A DNA stretch of 64,000 bases from Apophysomyces variabilis (lineage: Eukaryota; Mucoromycota; Mucoromycetes; Mucorales; Mucoraceae): assembly GCA_002749535.1 (NCBI GenBank), contig MZZL01000390.1, positions 447,778 to 511,777 of the forward strand, in the 5' to 3' direction. The position numbers and the translations under genes were made by a program. Position 1 is the stretch's first letter. Each line of letters starts with the position of its first letter. Of the stretch, positions 48,568 to 60,334 are shown piece after piece. The notes below the pieces were generated by a model. That model was not told the DNA's origin and made no database searches. It saw only the letters and a list, made by a program, of their open reading frames with translations.

Positions 48568-49728
48568 ATGAAGTTCTCTGCATTGGCTTTTATTTCCTGC
48601 CTAACTGCTATGGCAACGGCTCTGCCCGTGAAGCGTGCCTTGGTGCCTGGCAAACATTTTGATCGTGTGATGATCATTATTTTTGAAAACCAAGACTACA
48701 GTACAGCCCATAACGACCCTTACTATGGACAACTAGCTGCAAAGCATAACGGTATTTGATCTAAAACCATCTTATCTGTCTGCTAATGAACCGTTTTGAA
48801 AAGGTGTCGTTTTGAGCAACTATATGGCTCTTACACATCCATCCCAGCCAAACTATGTACAAGAACCAATTCCTTTTCTTTGCTTATTTGCGTTCCTTAC
48901 ATATATATCCTAAATTGTTTTCTTGCATAGATTGGTCTGATTACTGGTTCTCTTAGCGGCGTCTGGAACGACCTTGAAGTCAATGTCGATCGCAAATCGA
49001 TCGTTGATTTGTTAGAGGCCAAGGGAATCACTTGGAAATCATATCAGGAGGCCTACACTGGTAAAACCATAGCATATCCGTAACGATTGTTATGACATGT
49101 TAAACACGAATACAATTACATTAGGTGGATGCGATACGAAAATGCGAATCGGAACATACGCTCGCAAGCACAATCCTTTTATGTCCATCGTCAATATCCA
49201 ACAGAATCCTGATCGATGTGCTAAAATTGTTAGCGCTGATCAGCTCGATACCGACATTGCCAACGATGAAGTTCCACAGTTTGTTTTTTATACCCCAGAT
49301 GTAAAGGACAGCTAGGAAGGAGATTTAATGTACTCTAAACAAAAAGAGATGTTATAGATGAACGACGACTCGCACGATACGAACATGCCTTATGCTTCCA
49401 AATGGTTTGAAGGATTCCTGGAGCCTCGCATTGGCAAGACTGAATTGAACAAGAACACCATGTTCGTCGCAACCTTCGATGAGAATTTCACCTATACAAT
49501 CAAGAACCAGATCATGACTGTTCTGTTTGGTCCTGACTTCAAGCGCTCGTCTAACAAAGCAGAAGATGATACCCCCTATAACCACTACTCGCTCTTGAGA
49601 ACCATTGAAGATAACGTAAGGACAAACGAACAGAAGCTGTTGCTTTTTTTTGATCTAAATGACTATTTTAGTGGGATCTTGGTAACCTTGGACAGAAAGA
49701 TGCCGATGCAACACCCATCCAACTATAA
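48568..49728 (+). CDS. Secreted phosphoesterase / acid phosphatase-like (PF04185 type)
   Basis: Six exons (48568-48751, 48804-48856, 48931-49060, 49125-49300, 49358-49615, 49672-49728) encode about 285 aa. A signal peptide (MKFSALAFISCLTAMATA) is followed by a dibasic KR that could be cleaved by a Kex2-type protease. Motifs of the alkaline-phosphatase-like phosphoesterase fold are IIIFENQDY, NYMALTHPSQPNY (the Thr is the expected nucleophile), ITGSLSGVWND and FVATFDENF. The last two introns split NDDSHDTNMPYAS from the DEN block. The likely role is release of phosphate from extracellular esters. A TATA-like box is suitably placed upstream. Confidence 0.82.
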
Positions 49729-50138
49729 GTAAATCAGGGCTAAAATGACCTTGTCTATAAGTCCACTAATTAGGATTACATTTTATTGTTATATTATAAT
49801 TAAAGCTATGTTCTGCAACTTGGCTTATTCAAAACAAAGCTTTATTCGAATTAAACTACACTAACTGTGTAAAGATGAACCAAAAAAAAATGTTAAAATA
49901 CGGGGCATTCCCTTTTTTTTTCTTCCTATTTTTCTACCGCCGCCAATAATATGCATGCATGTGGGCGCGTGTGTGTGAGTGTATGTAATGTATACGCGTG
50001 TGTTCTGAGTCTGTAGTTGTATGGATAGTCATGTCTGCGCGTGTTGTACGCTTATTGATATCTTTTCTGGTTGTTGCGTGTTAAATAGATTGAAAGTTTG
50101 AGAAGAATATTTACGATAGAATAGGTGCTAGGGATGCT

Positions 50139-51548
50139 TTAATGCTGCACTCTGGAGATAACATCGTTAAATCCTTTGATTCTTGCGCATTCGCGTTTCA
50201 CGTTATCCGCAATGGAGGTTTCCCATTGACCTGCGGATATCATCATGCGGGCATATCGGAGACATGCTTCTTCTCGATAGTAATCGTACAGCTTTTTGTT
50301 GTAGCGTCGCTAGAAAGGGAAAGTGAACTGTTAGATTTGTTGTACTTTCGGTTATAGCAACGTCATTATCCCTTTACCTCTTTCGCTCTGGTCTCTTCTG
50401 GATAATGGTGGGTTTGATGAATCAGGAAATCGTTTGGCAAGACCCAGTAATCGATGCCAGCCAAGTAGATTTCATAAAGACACGCAGCTTTGTTCGCACC
50501 ATACCCAATAAAACGTTCATCACACCATGGCGTGCCTTCTTTTTTGAAGATGACATATGGTTCATAGGAGTAATTGTAATCGACGACCTTGTAGGTTTCC
50601 GAGCTAGCATACCAACGTGCATAATCTGTCGAGCCATGACCACGTTTCCACGATCGATGGAACATATCAATCTTTTCTGATTTCACAATCTCGAGTAATT
50701 CCGCTTTTGTCTTTGGGAATTCTCGCCAATCCTCGCCATCCTCTTCACGAATAAATTCAAACGCAGGTACAACAATAGCACCACGACCACTGCGGAGTTG
50801 TTCCATCAGGAAAGGACTGTCCTTCAAGGCCTTTCGGAAATCCGTGCACAAATGGAAATCGACGTCGAGCATCATCACATAGTCCGTCCTTGCAAAGAAT
50901 TTGGCTACGTTACGCCACATGTTGAATTGTCGGTCAAACTTGTCTACTACAAGATGGAGATCTACGTAGCGTCGCATATCTGGGTTTTCATCGTAGAGTT
51001 GATGCAAATCGGTCAGGATTTGCTGCTTGCTTTCGTCGTCATTCACATGGATAGCCACAGACACTGGGCCCTTGTAACGAGTAGCTAATCGACTGAGCAC
51101 TTTAAACCGGTTATGCGTCACCAAGGTTGCTATGGTCACTTCCTCGTGATGTGCGTTTTCCTCAGCCTTAAAATAGTATGGAATAACCTTGCTTGGTCCC
51201 ATCGCTTCCGAGAATACTTTGCTCAAAATGAGATCTTCAGGCATAAGCACCTGGTTGCCTACATAAAGCAAGATGAGAACGAAGTAAAACCAGATGACAA
51301 CACCACGCATTACCATCATTACTATCCCATGTCACCTGTTGAATGCCTTTGTATCTTCGCTGCAACTCAGCCACGCTTACACCTTCTTCATCCACCGTCG
51401 AACGAGGAACGTTGCGGTGCCCTAACGCTCGAGATTGCCCCAAACTAAGCAGATGAACAGTGGAATAAAGTAGAGACCCAGCCACGTATAATATCGCGAA
51501 GTATTTTAAAGCTTTGGTAAACATCGTTGGTAAAAATTTGTCGCGCAT
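50139..51548 (-). CDS. Golgi glycosyltransferase, GT49/LARGE-like
   Basis: Three exons (51323-51548, 50378-51258, 50139-50309) encode about 425 aa. A short cytosolic N-terminus and a hydrophobic signal-anchor (about residues 13-34, YFAILYVAGSLLYSTVHLL) indicate a type II membrane protein. The lumenal catalytic region has IATLVTHNRFKVLSRL, the DXD metal site in VMMLDVDFHLC, EFIREEDGEDWREFPKTKAE, YEPYVIFKKEGTPWCDERF, IGYGANKAACLYEIYLAG and NDFLIHQTHHYP, matching LARGE C-terminal / B4GAT1-type GT49 enzymes. Predicted activity is transfer of a uronic acid or related sugar; the donor cannot be told from sequence. Confidence 0.83.
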
Positions 51549-53047
51549 CAGTGTAAGTGTTGTTTGTGCCTGAGAAGTGTAGTGGAAAGCTGAGTTTCTC
51601 TTTTCTCTCTATCTCTCTTTCTCTTCAGTCAAAGAAAAAAAAGGGTAGTCAAATGAATGAATTAGTTAATAAGATCCACTATTGACAAGTAACAATGATA
51701 GCGGATGTCAAACGGTGTCGTCTGTTATGGGAACAACGAGACGTCAAGGGAGGGATAGAGAAACAGAGTGAAAGAAAAGACTTTTCTTCGCTTGTACTTC
51801 TCTGAGGGGAAAAATTGAATAGGCTTTTCAAACTCCATCTTGATTTGCAACAGCTAAAAGTCCGACAGTCTAAAGGGAGGCAGGGTCTGGAATCCGCCTC
51901 ACAACCCCTTGGGCGGTGCAGAACTTCCTTGGTACAGCAACAAAATGGTACTATCTAGCTTTAACATTCCATCTTTACCTTAGCGGTATCTTAGGAAATG
52001 GGATGACACGGAGCTAAAAATTTATCATGGCTCGTTTACGTGCCTCAGCTTGGTTATCAACTGATAAAAATAACATCAACTCTAACACGCAATACAGCAA
52101 GTCGCGGGCTGTATGTACGGCATGACAGGAGAAGTAACTAAAGGATACACTAATCCGGAGGATCGTCGCGATCAAATTACGGACAAAGCAATATGATAGG
52201 TGCTGAGATCAAAAGCTTTTATCTCGGGAAATGAAATCATGTTCGTGCAATCTCTTTAATTGCCCATTTTGCAGCTTGGTCTATCTAAACGCTGAAAGAA
52301 CTTTCTGAGTACGACTATGACAGACTCGTGGCATCTTGCTTTCAATACCATTAGCGGATATGGGCTATGTTGACATCTCGGTATAACATGTACACTCTTG
52401 GCCCCCTTGGCTACCACTTGGCATCGACGCCATTCTTTATTTCTTTCTGAAATATTTCCTCTTAGGGTGGGCACAGTGAAGATAAGAAGTATTCATGCTA
52501 TCTGAAGACTTATGTGGGTTTATAACAGAACGAGAATAAGTCATCAAGAATCGATATGAACGAGCAAACGACTGCGTTCTCCTGTGTTTTGTGTTGTTTG
52601 CAGAACAGATACGCATTTGCAGCGAGACAATCAAGTAATGACGATTTATCCGAACATATCTTGTATCAAACGAACAAGTCTTTCATGATCGGCTACTGCC
52701 TTTTATGATTCTCTCCACATATCAGACATGAGGAGAAGTAGAAAGAAAACAACTAAATCTATTGGCAGTCTTAGACATGGGTATTCATTGTTTTCTTCCG
52801 AGTCATTCACCGCAGCACCAACAACTCAAGGAAGACCGACTGCTGTTGAAACATCAAGACAGCTTTAACATACCCACCAAAGAAAAACACATTTTGACCT
52901 AATGTGGTAGAATCCAACTTGTCTGAACTGTGATTCCTCGAAAATACGTCTGTATAAATAGAACAGCAACCGTAGTTCATACACACACCGCGTCTTGAGC
53001 AACTCTTCATACTTAACAGAAATTGAAATATTTATTGTTAGCAAGGA
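51549..53047. other. 1.5-kb spacer, no supported gene
   Basis: Promoter side of the glycosyltransferase and 3' side of malate synthase. A CT-rich tract lies at about 51590-51635. Short ORFs have no recognisable family features. Confidence 0.5.
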
Positions 53048-54873
53048 TTATAATCGAGGTTTTGAACATGTGACAATTTCATCGTACAATAACGTCGTTA
53101 AAAAGTCGTCATAACGTTCTCCTGTGATATTGGTTGCAAATGCCCTTTTGGCTACTTCATACTTTGAATGGGCATATTGATCACCCATTTGTCGCTTAAT
53201 CTTTTCGGTTTCCTCATCTAATACTCGAAGCATGAATTCTGGCGTGACCTTGATACCTTCAGCAGTAGTTGTTCGATGACGTGCCCATTGCCAGAGTTGT
53301 GATCGCGAGATTTCTGCTGTAGCAGCGTCCTCCATGAGATGATGAATGGGAACACACCCCACTCCACGTAGCCATGATTCCATGTAGGTAAGGCCAACCT
53401 GAATATTGTCACGGATGCCATGTTCTGTGACCTTGCCGTCGAATTTGATATTTAACAGATCGGCTTGAGTAACCATTACATCATCTCGGCGTACAAAGAG
53501 TTGGTTAGGCTGGGGCATATGCTCATTGAAAACCTCCATAGCAACTTTGATCAGATCAGGATGAGCAACCCATGTACCGTCATGACCGGCCTTAACCTCT
53601 CGCAGTTTATCTGCTCGCACCTTGCGCAGTGCGGTCTCGTTTGCTTCAGGATCGTTCTTGATAGGAATTTGAGCAGCCATGCCACCCATAGCATGCACTC
53701 CGCGCTTGTGACATGTCTTGATTAGCAAACGTACATAAGCATCCATAAAAGGCACAGTCATGCTGACGCTTGCACGGTCAGGTAGGACAAATTCAGGATG
53801 CTGACGGAAGCATTTGATAAAAGAGAAGATATAATCCCAGCGGCCACAGTTTAATCCAGATGAGTGCTCCCGTAGCTCATAGATGATTTCATCCATTTCA
53901 AATGCTGCCAAGATTGTTTCTATCAAGACTGTGGCACGAATCGTGCCACGTGGAATACCTAGTCGATCTTGAGCCACGTTGAAAATGTCGTTCCACAGTC
54001 TATATTGTGGTACATAACACACATGTCAGAATATCGATGTCTATGATTAAATTTAAACTTAGAGTTTACCTCGCTTCCAAATGAGATTCCATCTTGGGGA
54101 GATAAAAGTAAGGTCCTTTCCCTCGCTTGATCAGTTCCTGGGCATTGTTGAAAAAGAAGATTGCGAAATCAAAGATGGAGGCCGAAACAGGTTCACCATC
54201 AATGGTGATATGTTTCTCCACCATATGCCAGCCTCTTGGCCTACATAGATTCAGTTAGACCTTTCGAAACCTAGAGAAAACGTAGCCCAGCGAATAGGTC
54301 GTACCGCACAAGAAGTGTAGCAACTTTATCTTTTAGTTGATAGGTTTTGCCGTCGGGATTACTGAAGCTAATTGTCCCTCGGACAGCATCTCTTAGATTG
54401 ACCTGACCATCGAGGTTATTTTGCCAGGTAGGCGCATTGGAGTCTTATGGATAGTTTACGAGTGAGGATCATGGGATTTATCCAAATTCTCTGTTTGGAC
54501 TGTTACCTTCGAAATCAGCCATGAAAGTGGATGCACCGGAGTTGAGAGCATTGATAACCATTTTTCTTCCCACGGGACCAGTAATCTCGACACGGCGATC
54601 TTGAAGTCCTGGTGCTGGAGGAGCAGCGCGCCATGTGTGATCGTTACGCACATGGGCTGTTTCGGATAAGAAGTCAGGAAGGATGCCATTATCAAGCTGT
54701 ATCTGTCTTTCTACACGTCTTTGTAGTAAAGCCTTGCGTCTTGGGTTAAATACTCGATGAAGTTCAGCTAGGAACTGTAATGCTTTGGGCGAAAGAACTT
54801 CGGACTGTGTTTCATTGACAGGAGCAAGCACGGAAATCTTGGAATCTGAGTATTGAGAGGATTGAACGGACAT
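53048..54873 (-). CDS. Malate synthase (glyoxylate cycle)
   Basis: Four exons (54507-54873, 54305-54443, 54070-54240, 53048-53999) encode about 542 aa, the usual length. The enzyme condenses glyoxylate with acetyl-CoA. Diagnostic segments are [25 protein letters not shown], the signature [55 protein letters not shown] and the catalytic-aspartate region around [18 protein letters not shown]. The C-terminus is SKPRL; the last three residues PRL are not a canonical SKL/ARL-type peroxisomal signal, so peroxisomal import cannot be assumed. Confidence 0.95.
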
Positions 54874-55780
54874 AGTGTGGTTGAATAAAAGATAACGAAG
54901 AAACGCTCTTTTATATGGACTGGATTAGGAAAGATTCGGAAACTTTTCTCAATGATATCGAAAGTGACGTGAGCTCCACTGAGTAAAAAAAAAAAAAAAA
55001 GAAAGACGAGCAGCAAAGACAGGTCGAAGCATGAATATTGTGTTTGTTTCATCGGTCGAAAAGAGCCACTCATCGTGTGTTGTTTATGCAACCTATTCCT
55101 GCAATTTAGAAAAGTGTAAGCTATTCCTTATATTTTCTTTATACCGTCTAAACAAACAAAACTCTTAGTACTAGAGGAAGAAGTATACATGAGCCCGTGA
55201 ACGTGCTATCATGCTTCATGGTCCCGATTCCTTCCATAATATATAACCGGCATTGTCAAATGATATCACCGTTATTCAAGGTCCGGAATTACTCACACTC
55301 ACCGATTTGTACGACGCTAGCCCCGCAATTTTCCCCTCCTAATTAAGCTCATCGGCTAAATAATTATATGCTAATGAACCTATGGCAGTCTGTTATCAAT
55401 GAGAAATTGCTTACCTTACCCAAATTTGTGTATTATATCCCGTGGGTAAATCCATCATTTAAAGTTTGTAAGCACAGCATTCATACATTGGATATCTACG
55501 TGAATACATCGACTTTGACATCCATTACAATCCAGTTGCTATGGGCATGCCAAATTCTACAATACAGATCGTCGGTAGTTCTATGCTTGTGTTTTTCCTA
55601 TTTGTTTGCGTGTTTCTATTTTTTATTTGCGGACTGGGGTTCAAGTTTTTGCGGAATCCAAAAAATGCTTTTGCATGATTGGATGAAAATACTTGCGGTC
55701 AGACTACCTTTCTTTGCGTACAGTCATGTCCTTGTTTAATATTTACTGATAGTTTATTTCAAACCACAGCAAGACGAGTT
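54874..55780. other. Malate synthase upstream region
   Basis: No supported gene. An ORF at 55368-55739 (+) is hydrophobic but lacks splice or family support. An A-run lies at about 54985-55000. Confidence 0.4.
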
Positions 55781-55799
55781 TATTTAAAGAAGTGGTTCT

Positions 55800-56115
55800 C
55801 TATTTTTTGCATTTAACGAAAAAGCTCTCAGCATGTCTGATCCATTCTTGACAGTCTGAGCGCTTTACTTTTCGCGCTGCTTGAACAATACGCTCTTGAA
55901 GGTATCGTCAACTCCGTAAGGACTCCCTTCTTACCCCAGCCTTCACTTTGGCCCAAAACTCTTTTATTTGGTTAAGAAAGGGAGAGTAGAGAGGAAGCTA
56001 GAGATATTTGCATCCTCTTTCTTCGACCAACTGCTTAACCTTGACTGGTGTATGGATGGGTGCATTATCCATGACAAGATAATAACCGTTCTTTCCGTGG
56101 CAATCCAATCTTTTG
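55800..56115 (-). pseudogene. Tc1/mariner-type transposase C-terminal fragment
   Basis: On the minus strand the sequence reads YYLVMDNAPIHTPVKVKQL, ERGCKYL, then a stop where LYLPPYSP is expected, then YSPFLNQIKEFWAKVKAG and a further stop shortly after. These are the second and third acidic motifs of a DDE transposase (DNAPIH and the IEEFW position, here IKEFW). The expected glutamate of IEEFW reads as lysine-glutamate. Stops and the missing N-terminus show a dead copy. Confidence 0.85.
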
Positions 56116-56699
56116 TGATTGCTTAATAGACAAAGATAAAATAGAAGAAAAGGAGAACATAACTACATTCAGGGAAAAGTAAAGTGGAATGTAAAGCAAT
56201 ACAATTGAGAAGAACCGGAACTGGGGTACATTGCCCTGACAGCTTCTAGTACCATAACTGATAGAAACGGATATGATAGCATCAAGACGTGTAGAAACAA
56301 ACGAAGAGGGTTTATTTCCTCTATAGATGTTCCATTCTGTCCCAGACTTTCTGTCAGACTGAGTCCATTTTTACTCTTGGGAGAACTGTTATCTTATCTC
56401 TGAATTGTTGTCATCCATAAGACATCCATCGAATTTCTTATCCATGACTGTGATTTTTGGTTTCAGTAATCCCGTACTATTTAAAAGCGAAGGGACAACA
56501 CCTTTTCAATTCTTTGGCTCTGTTCTCCAAAAACATCCCCGGTATGTACTTCGCATTGATCGTATGTACAGAATGACTGATGTCCCTCTTCTGTAACCTT
56601 TAGCCTGTATGACCTCTGTCCCGAACCACCTTGGTTGTGTGAGTAAGCTCCCTGCACTCCACTAGGTAAGTGAAAAAGAAATCTTGTCTGTTTATGCAC

Positions 56700-57095
56700 A
56701 GTGTCATTCATTATCTTCTGCTTCCCAGTCCTCGCCAGGTGTTGCATCGCTTCAAGTCCTCTGCAGTGCGTTACACACGAACCGGCCACTCTCAGATGCC
56801 GTGCCTGTCTCTCGCCGGCCCCACCGATACAGGTGCGGGGCCGGCCTCTGCCTTTGGGCAGGATTACCCTTCGGGGGTAAATAAAAAAGATGTCAAGCTA
56901 TCCTTCCATTTACTAACCATGAACATTCTTTTACGCTGCTCGAATGAATTTTGTGTCCACGGAAGGACCAAGTTGAGGTAAGTAAAATATATTTCCCGCA
57001 TAATCCATTTACTAATGACGCATATTTAAATCCCTTTTAGCGCAAACTTGATCCTTGCATGGACGCAAAATTTATTTAGAGTAGCGTAAAAAATT
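56700..57095 (+). repeat. Transposon terminal module, copy 2, with three strong hairpins
   Basis: Aligns with 28480-28865. It contains in order a perfect 9-bp stem (GCCGGCCCC 56814-56822 with GGGGCCGGC 56837-56845), a 5-bp stem (CTGCC 56848-56852 with GGCAG 56857-56861) and a stem closed by a cUUCGg loop (TTACCC 56864-56869, pairing to 56880). About 170 bp later it ends with ATTTAGAGTAGCGTAAA (about 57075-57091). The first and second stems differ in bases from the 28-kb copy but keep pairing, suggesting a structured RNA. It lies only about 90 bp upstream of the Fanzor frame. Confidence 0.6.
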
Positions 57096-57180
57096 GTTCA
57101 ATAAACAGTATGTATGCGAACTGTCATCCCAGTGTGTTATATGTGTATAGAATAAGGGACGGATAGAATCCTTTGATACT

Positions 57181-58284
57181 GTGAAGGTCCTACAAGAAAA
57201 GCTCAAGCAAGCTCGACGGGATCGTTACGTCCTTAACAAAGCGATGAGAGAAGTAAGCAAAAAAGGGAAGGGCAAAGAGAAAAGCAGCGCTTCGACAAGT
57301 CGCTCCCGAAAACGAAAGCGTAAAAGGCAAAAGCGCAGTAGCCAAGCAGCGTCATCCGCCAAACCAAAAATCACTGAAGGGTATATGCCACTGGTACGTA
57401 CACTTTAATCTGAAGAGATTATGAAAGATTGATAACTATTTTAGATGCTGTCTCTCGTGAAGCCACTTTTTGAAAAGAATTCGATCCCTGTTTGCGGCGT
57501 TGATCCCGGTATTCGGACCACCGGTGTGTCAACAAGTACGACATCTGCATGGATGACACAACGGATACGGAACTTTACCAGTAACACAACGACAGAGCTA
57601 CGACACGATATTTACAATACCTGGAGTCTCCGAGCATCAGCTGTCAACCATCACTCGCGCTCGAGCAGACATCGTCTGCGCAGAGAACGAGCCAAGAATG
57701 CTGAGAAAGAGGGGACCGAAGCTGAGAACAGGAGAATTGAACGTGAAAAGCGTACTAGAGAGGTGTTTACCCAGAAAGCATACCACAAGTATGCTGACAT
57801 CGAACGTATGCACTTCCCCCCCAGACATGATTTTTCAAAAGCTGTTCATTTTTACGGCCATTGGCAGCCCACCAATTCTCACATTCGAGGACATGCTCGC
57901 AGGGGACTCAAACGGTTACGTGGAGTACAACGACGAAAAGGCTTTTTAGTTATTGTGAACGAATACAACACTAGTAAGACCTGCCACTGGTGTCTCAAGC
58001 CTCTACAGTTGCAGAAATACCGAGGGAAGGACGGCAAGGTCAGGAAGTGTAATGGAGCTGTCTGCTGCGTGAACCCTAACTGTGTTACCGTCGTCAACGG
58101 CTGTAGCACGATGAACCGGGATGGCAATGCGTCGAAGAACATTGCACTCAAAGGCGTATCCATGATTGTCTCAAGTGATGGAAGTCCAATCCCGGTGTTC
58201 AGCTCTCAATACTCAAGCAATTACAAGCTTGCACAACAATTGGCTAGTCAACCAACCCCGGTTCGACTTCTGCATGGCCCATGA
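57181..58284 (+). CDS. Fanzor (eukaryotic TnpB-like RNA-guided nuclease), catalytic half intact
   Basis: An open frame from about 57157 to 57392 and, after a GTACGT...TTTTAG intron (57393-57444), from 57445 to 58284 (279 codons). The first part is a basic helical segment (VLQEKLKQARRDRYVLNKAM then a lysine/arginine-rich run). RuvC-I is PVCGVDPGIRTTGV with Asp at 57502-57504; RuvC-II is VIVNEYNTSKTC with Glu at 57961-57963. A zinc ribbon follows, with CHWC (58.0 kb) and CNGAVCCVNPNC, and then RuvC-III MNRDGNASKN with Asp at 58120-58122. All three acidic residues and the paired cysteines are present with no stop. The usual several-hundred-residue N-terminal region is not visible upstream; a terminal module ends at 57091, so the gene may be 5'-truncated or its first exons displaced. 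No ATG is fixed for the first exon. Confidence 0.85.
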
Positions 58285-58725
58285 AGGGCAATTACCTAGT
58301 AAGTACAAGCACTGCTCTATATCAGTAACTAATTTTTTGTAGATACCTCCGTCGGTATGAGTGTTGACTAATCTGCCAGTTTCCTTCGTCGGTTTTCGCT
58401 GTCTGATACTTATCGAGTAAATGGCGGTTAGCTATCCGTTTTATGCATCAGCTAGACCTGTTCTAGATCAACAATCTCCGTCAGAAACGTGCCATCCAGA
58501 AGTCAATATTTCGTTCCCATCGATCTGTCTCGACCTTTTAGCTCGATTTGTTGCTGACGTAACTGCTTTGCTTTATCTTTCCATCGATGGGAAACAATGA
58601 GATGAATCGATTTCAATTTGGGAACGGCAAATTCTCTGCCAAAACATTGCTGTTCCCATTCTCAGATGTTCAGTCGTATCGTAATAGTTTTGATATGGGT
58701 TACTTCCATCCAATGCGCCCAATAC
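58285..58725. other. Spacer between Fanzor and pyrophosphatase genes
   Basis: About 440 bp. It would hold both the 3' end of the Fanzor element and the pyrophosphatase promoter. I see no match here to the terminal modules found elsewhere, so the right boundary of the element is not identified. Confidence 0.4.
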
Positions 58726-59896
58726 ATGGTTCGATCTGTGGGTATTGCCGGATCGCTTGACTACAAAGTCTACTTTGGTAAAAAGAGGAAATTCGGAGGA
58801 AGTACATGCCCATCCTAAAGCACCCAATTCTCAGAAAATGTAGCTGGAGAGGTTATTTCGCCTTTTCATGATATTCCATTGAATAACGGGTCTGTCTTTA
58901 ACATGGTTGTGGAGATCCCTCGGTGGCACAATGCAAAATTTGAGGTAGTCACTCATATATAGAGAGGTTATTATTTTGGAAATGCTCCATAACACTTTAT
59001 GTTTCTTTCCTTATGTCAGATCAACAAAGAAACACAGTTTAACCCTATCGTGCAAGACCGAAGCAACCGAGCTCTTCGGTTTGCTTATAATATATTCCCG
59101 TACAAAGGTTATTTGTGGAATTACGGTGCCTTCCCTCAGGTATGAAAACAGAGAAGATTTAAGCTTGATATTCTACCATGATTTCATTAGACTTGGGAAG
59201 ATCCAAACCATATCACACAAGATCTTGATACTCGAGGTGATAATGACCCAATCGATGTGATAGAAATTGGAGACCGCGTCGCTATCCTGGGAGAAGTTTT
59301 GCAGGTTAAAATATTAGGTATTATAGCGTTGATAGATCAGCAGAAAACAGACTGGAAAGTTGTGGTTGTGGATATCAATGACCCTCTAGCAACTAAACTT
59401 CATGGTATGTTGAATCCGCGGGATTGAGTCGTGGAGGCTATTCTCATCTGGAAAAAAAGATGCCGGCGATATCGATATTTATAAGCCTGGACTCCTAAAT
59501 GCAACGGCTACCTGGTTTTGCATGTACAAAATGCCAGACGGTCAGGAACCTAATACGATTGCCTACAACGGCCAGATAAGGAACAAAACCTTTGCCACCA
59601 ATATCGTCATGAATACACACCAATACTGGAATGCGCTTATCAATGGTACAACTCCCAGGAAGAACATAGAGACGTAAGGCATCTTGTAGCCTGCAAGCAG
59701 ATTTTGCTAACTTCTTTAGCCATAGTATTAACGTCTCTGTAGACGGTTCCCCGTATAGAGTCCTTCCGAATGCCACTTTGCCTACGGTAAGCCTTTTCCT
59801 CCTCGGTGCATTAGACATCTTACAGTGTAAAATCAGGGACCTATACGAGACCCGCACCCCGTTCCTTCTTCCGTGGACAAATGGTATTACCTGTAA
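58726..59896 (+). CDS. IPP1: Soluble inorganic pyrophosphatase (family I)
   Basis: Seven exons (58726-58777, 58835-58944, 59020-59139, 59191-59404, 59460-59673, 59720-59786, 59837-59896) total 837 nt, about 278 aa, all in phase. It hydrolyses PPi to phosphate with Mg2+. The fold is clear: [37 protein letters not shown], the [17 protein letters not shown] block, the PPase signature [35 protein letters not shown] and a final DKWYYL matching the usual DKWFF end. The N-terminus begins close to the usual GxxNTLDYRVY motif, so a few residues may lie in an unseen exon. Transposon debris lies directly upstream, yet the gene is intact. Confidence 0.92.
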
Positions 59897-60334
59897 ATAT
59901 GTAATATGAGAGGATCTTTATCAGTATATATAAAGTGGGATTTTCATGACATAAGGCGGCTTCTCTCTAAATTGCGTCGCATATTGGAAGCTGTATGAAT
60001 GCCGAAAATATTGTGTTTGCAGCCGATTAGCTGGCCGCATATAAGCATGACAGCTTTGATACATGAACAAGCAGGCCTGATATCTGGATAATACTTGATT
60101 CAGTCATTTAGCAAGTGTTTTTCCATCAATGCACTACATTCTGATGCTTTCAGATGATTTTTAATCTCGGTCTTTAAGTGCACAACCATTTTATTTTGTT
60201 ACCGTGGGTGGATTCATCCATAGCGGGCTATGGTACCTAAATCTTCGACTCAGGGATTACATGAATGTTTTGTTATTAGAATAGTATAGTGCAATATTTT
60301 ATGACTGAACGATAACAAACAAAAGATGATCCGA
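59897..60334. other. Convergent 3' spacer
   Basis: 440 bp between the pyrophosphatase and Dsk2-type stop codons; AT-rich, no gene seen. Confidence 0.6.
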
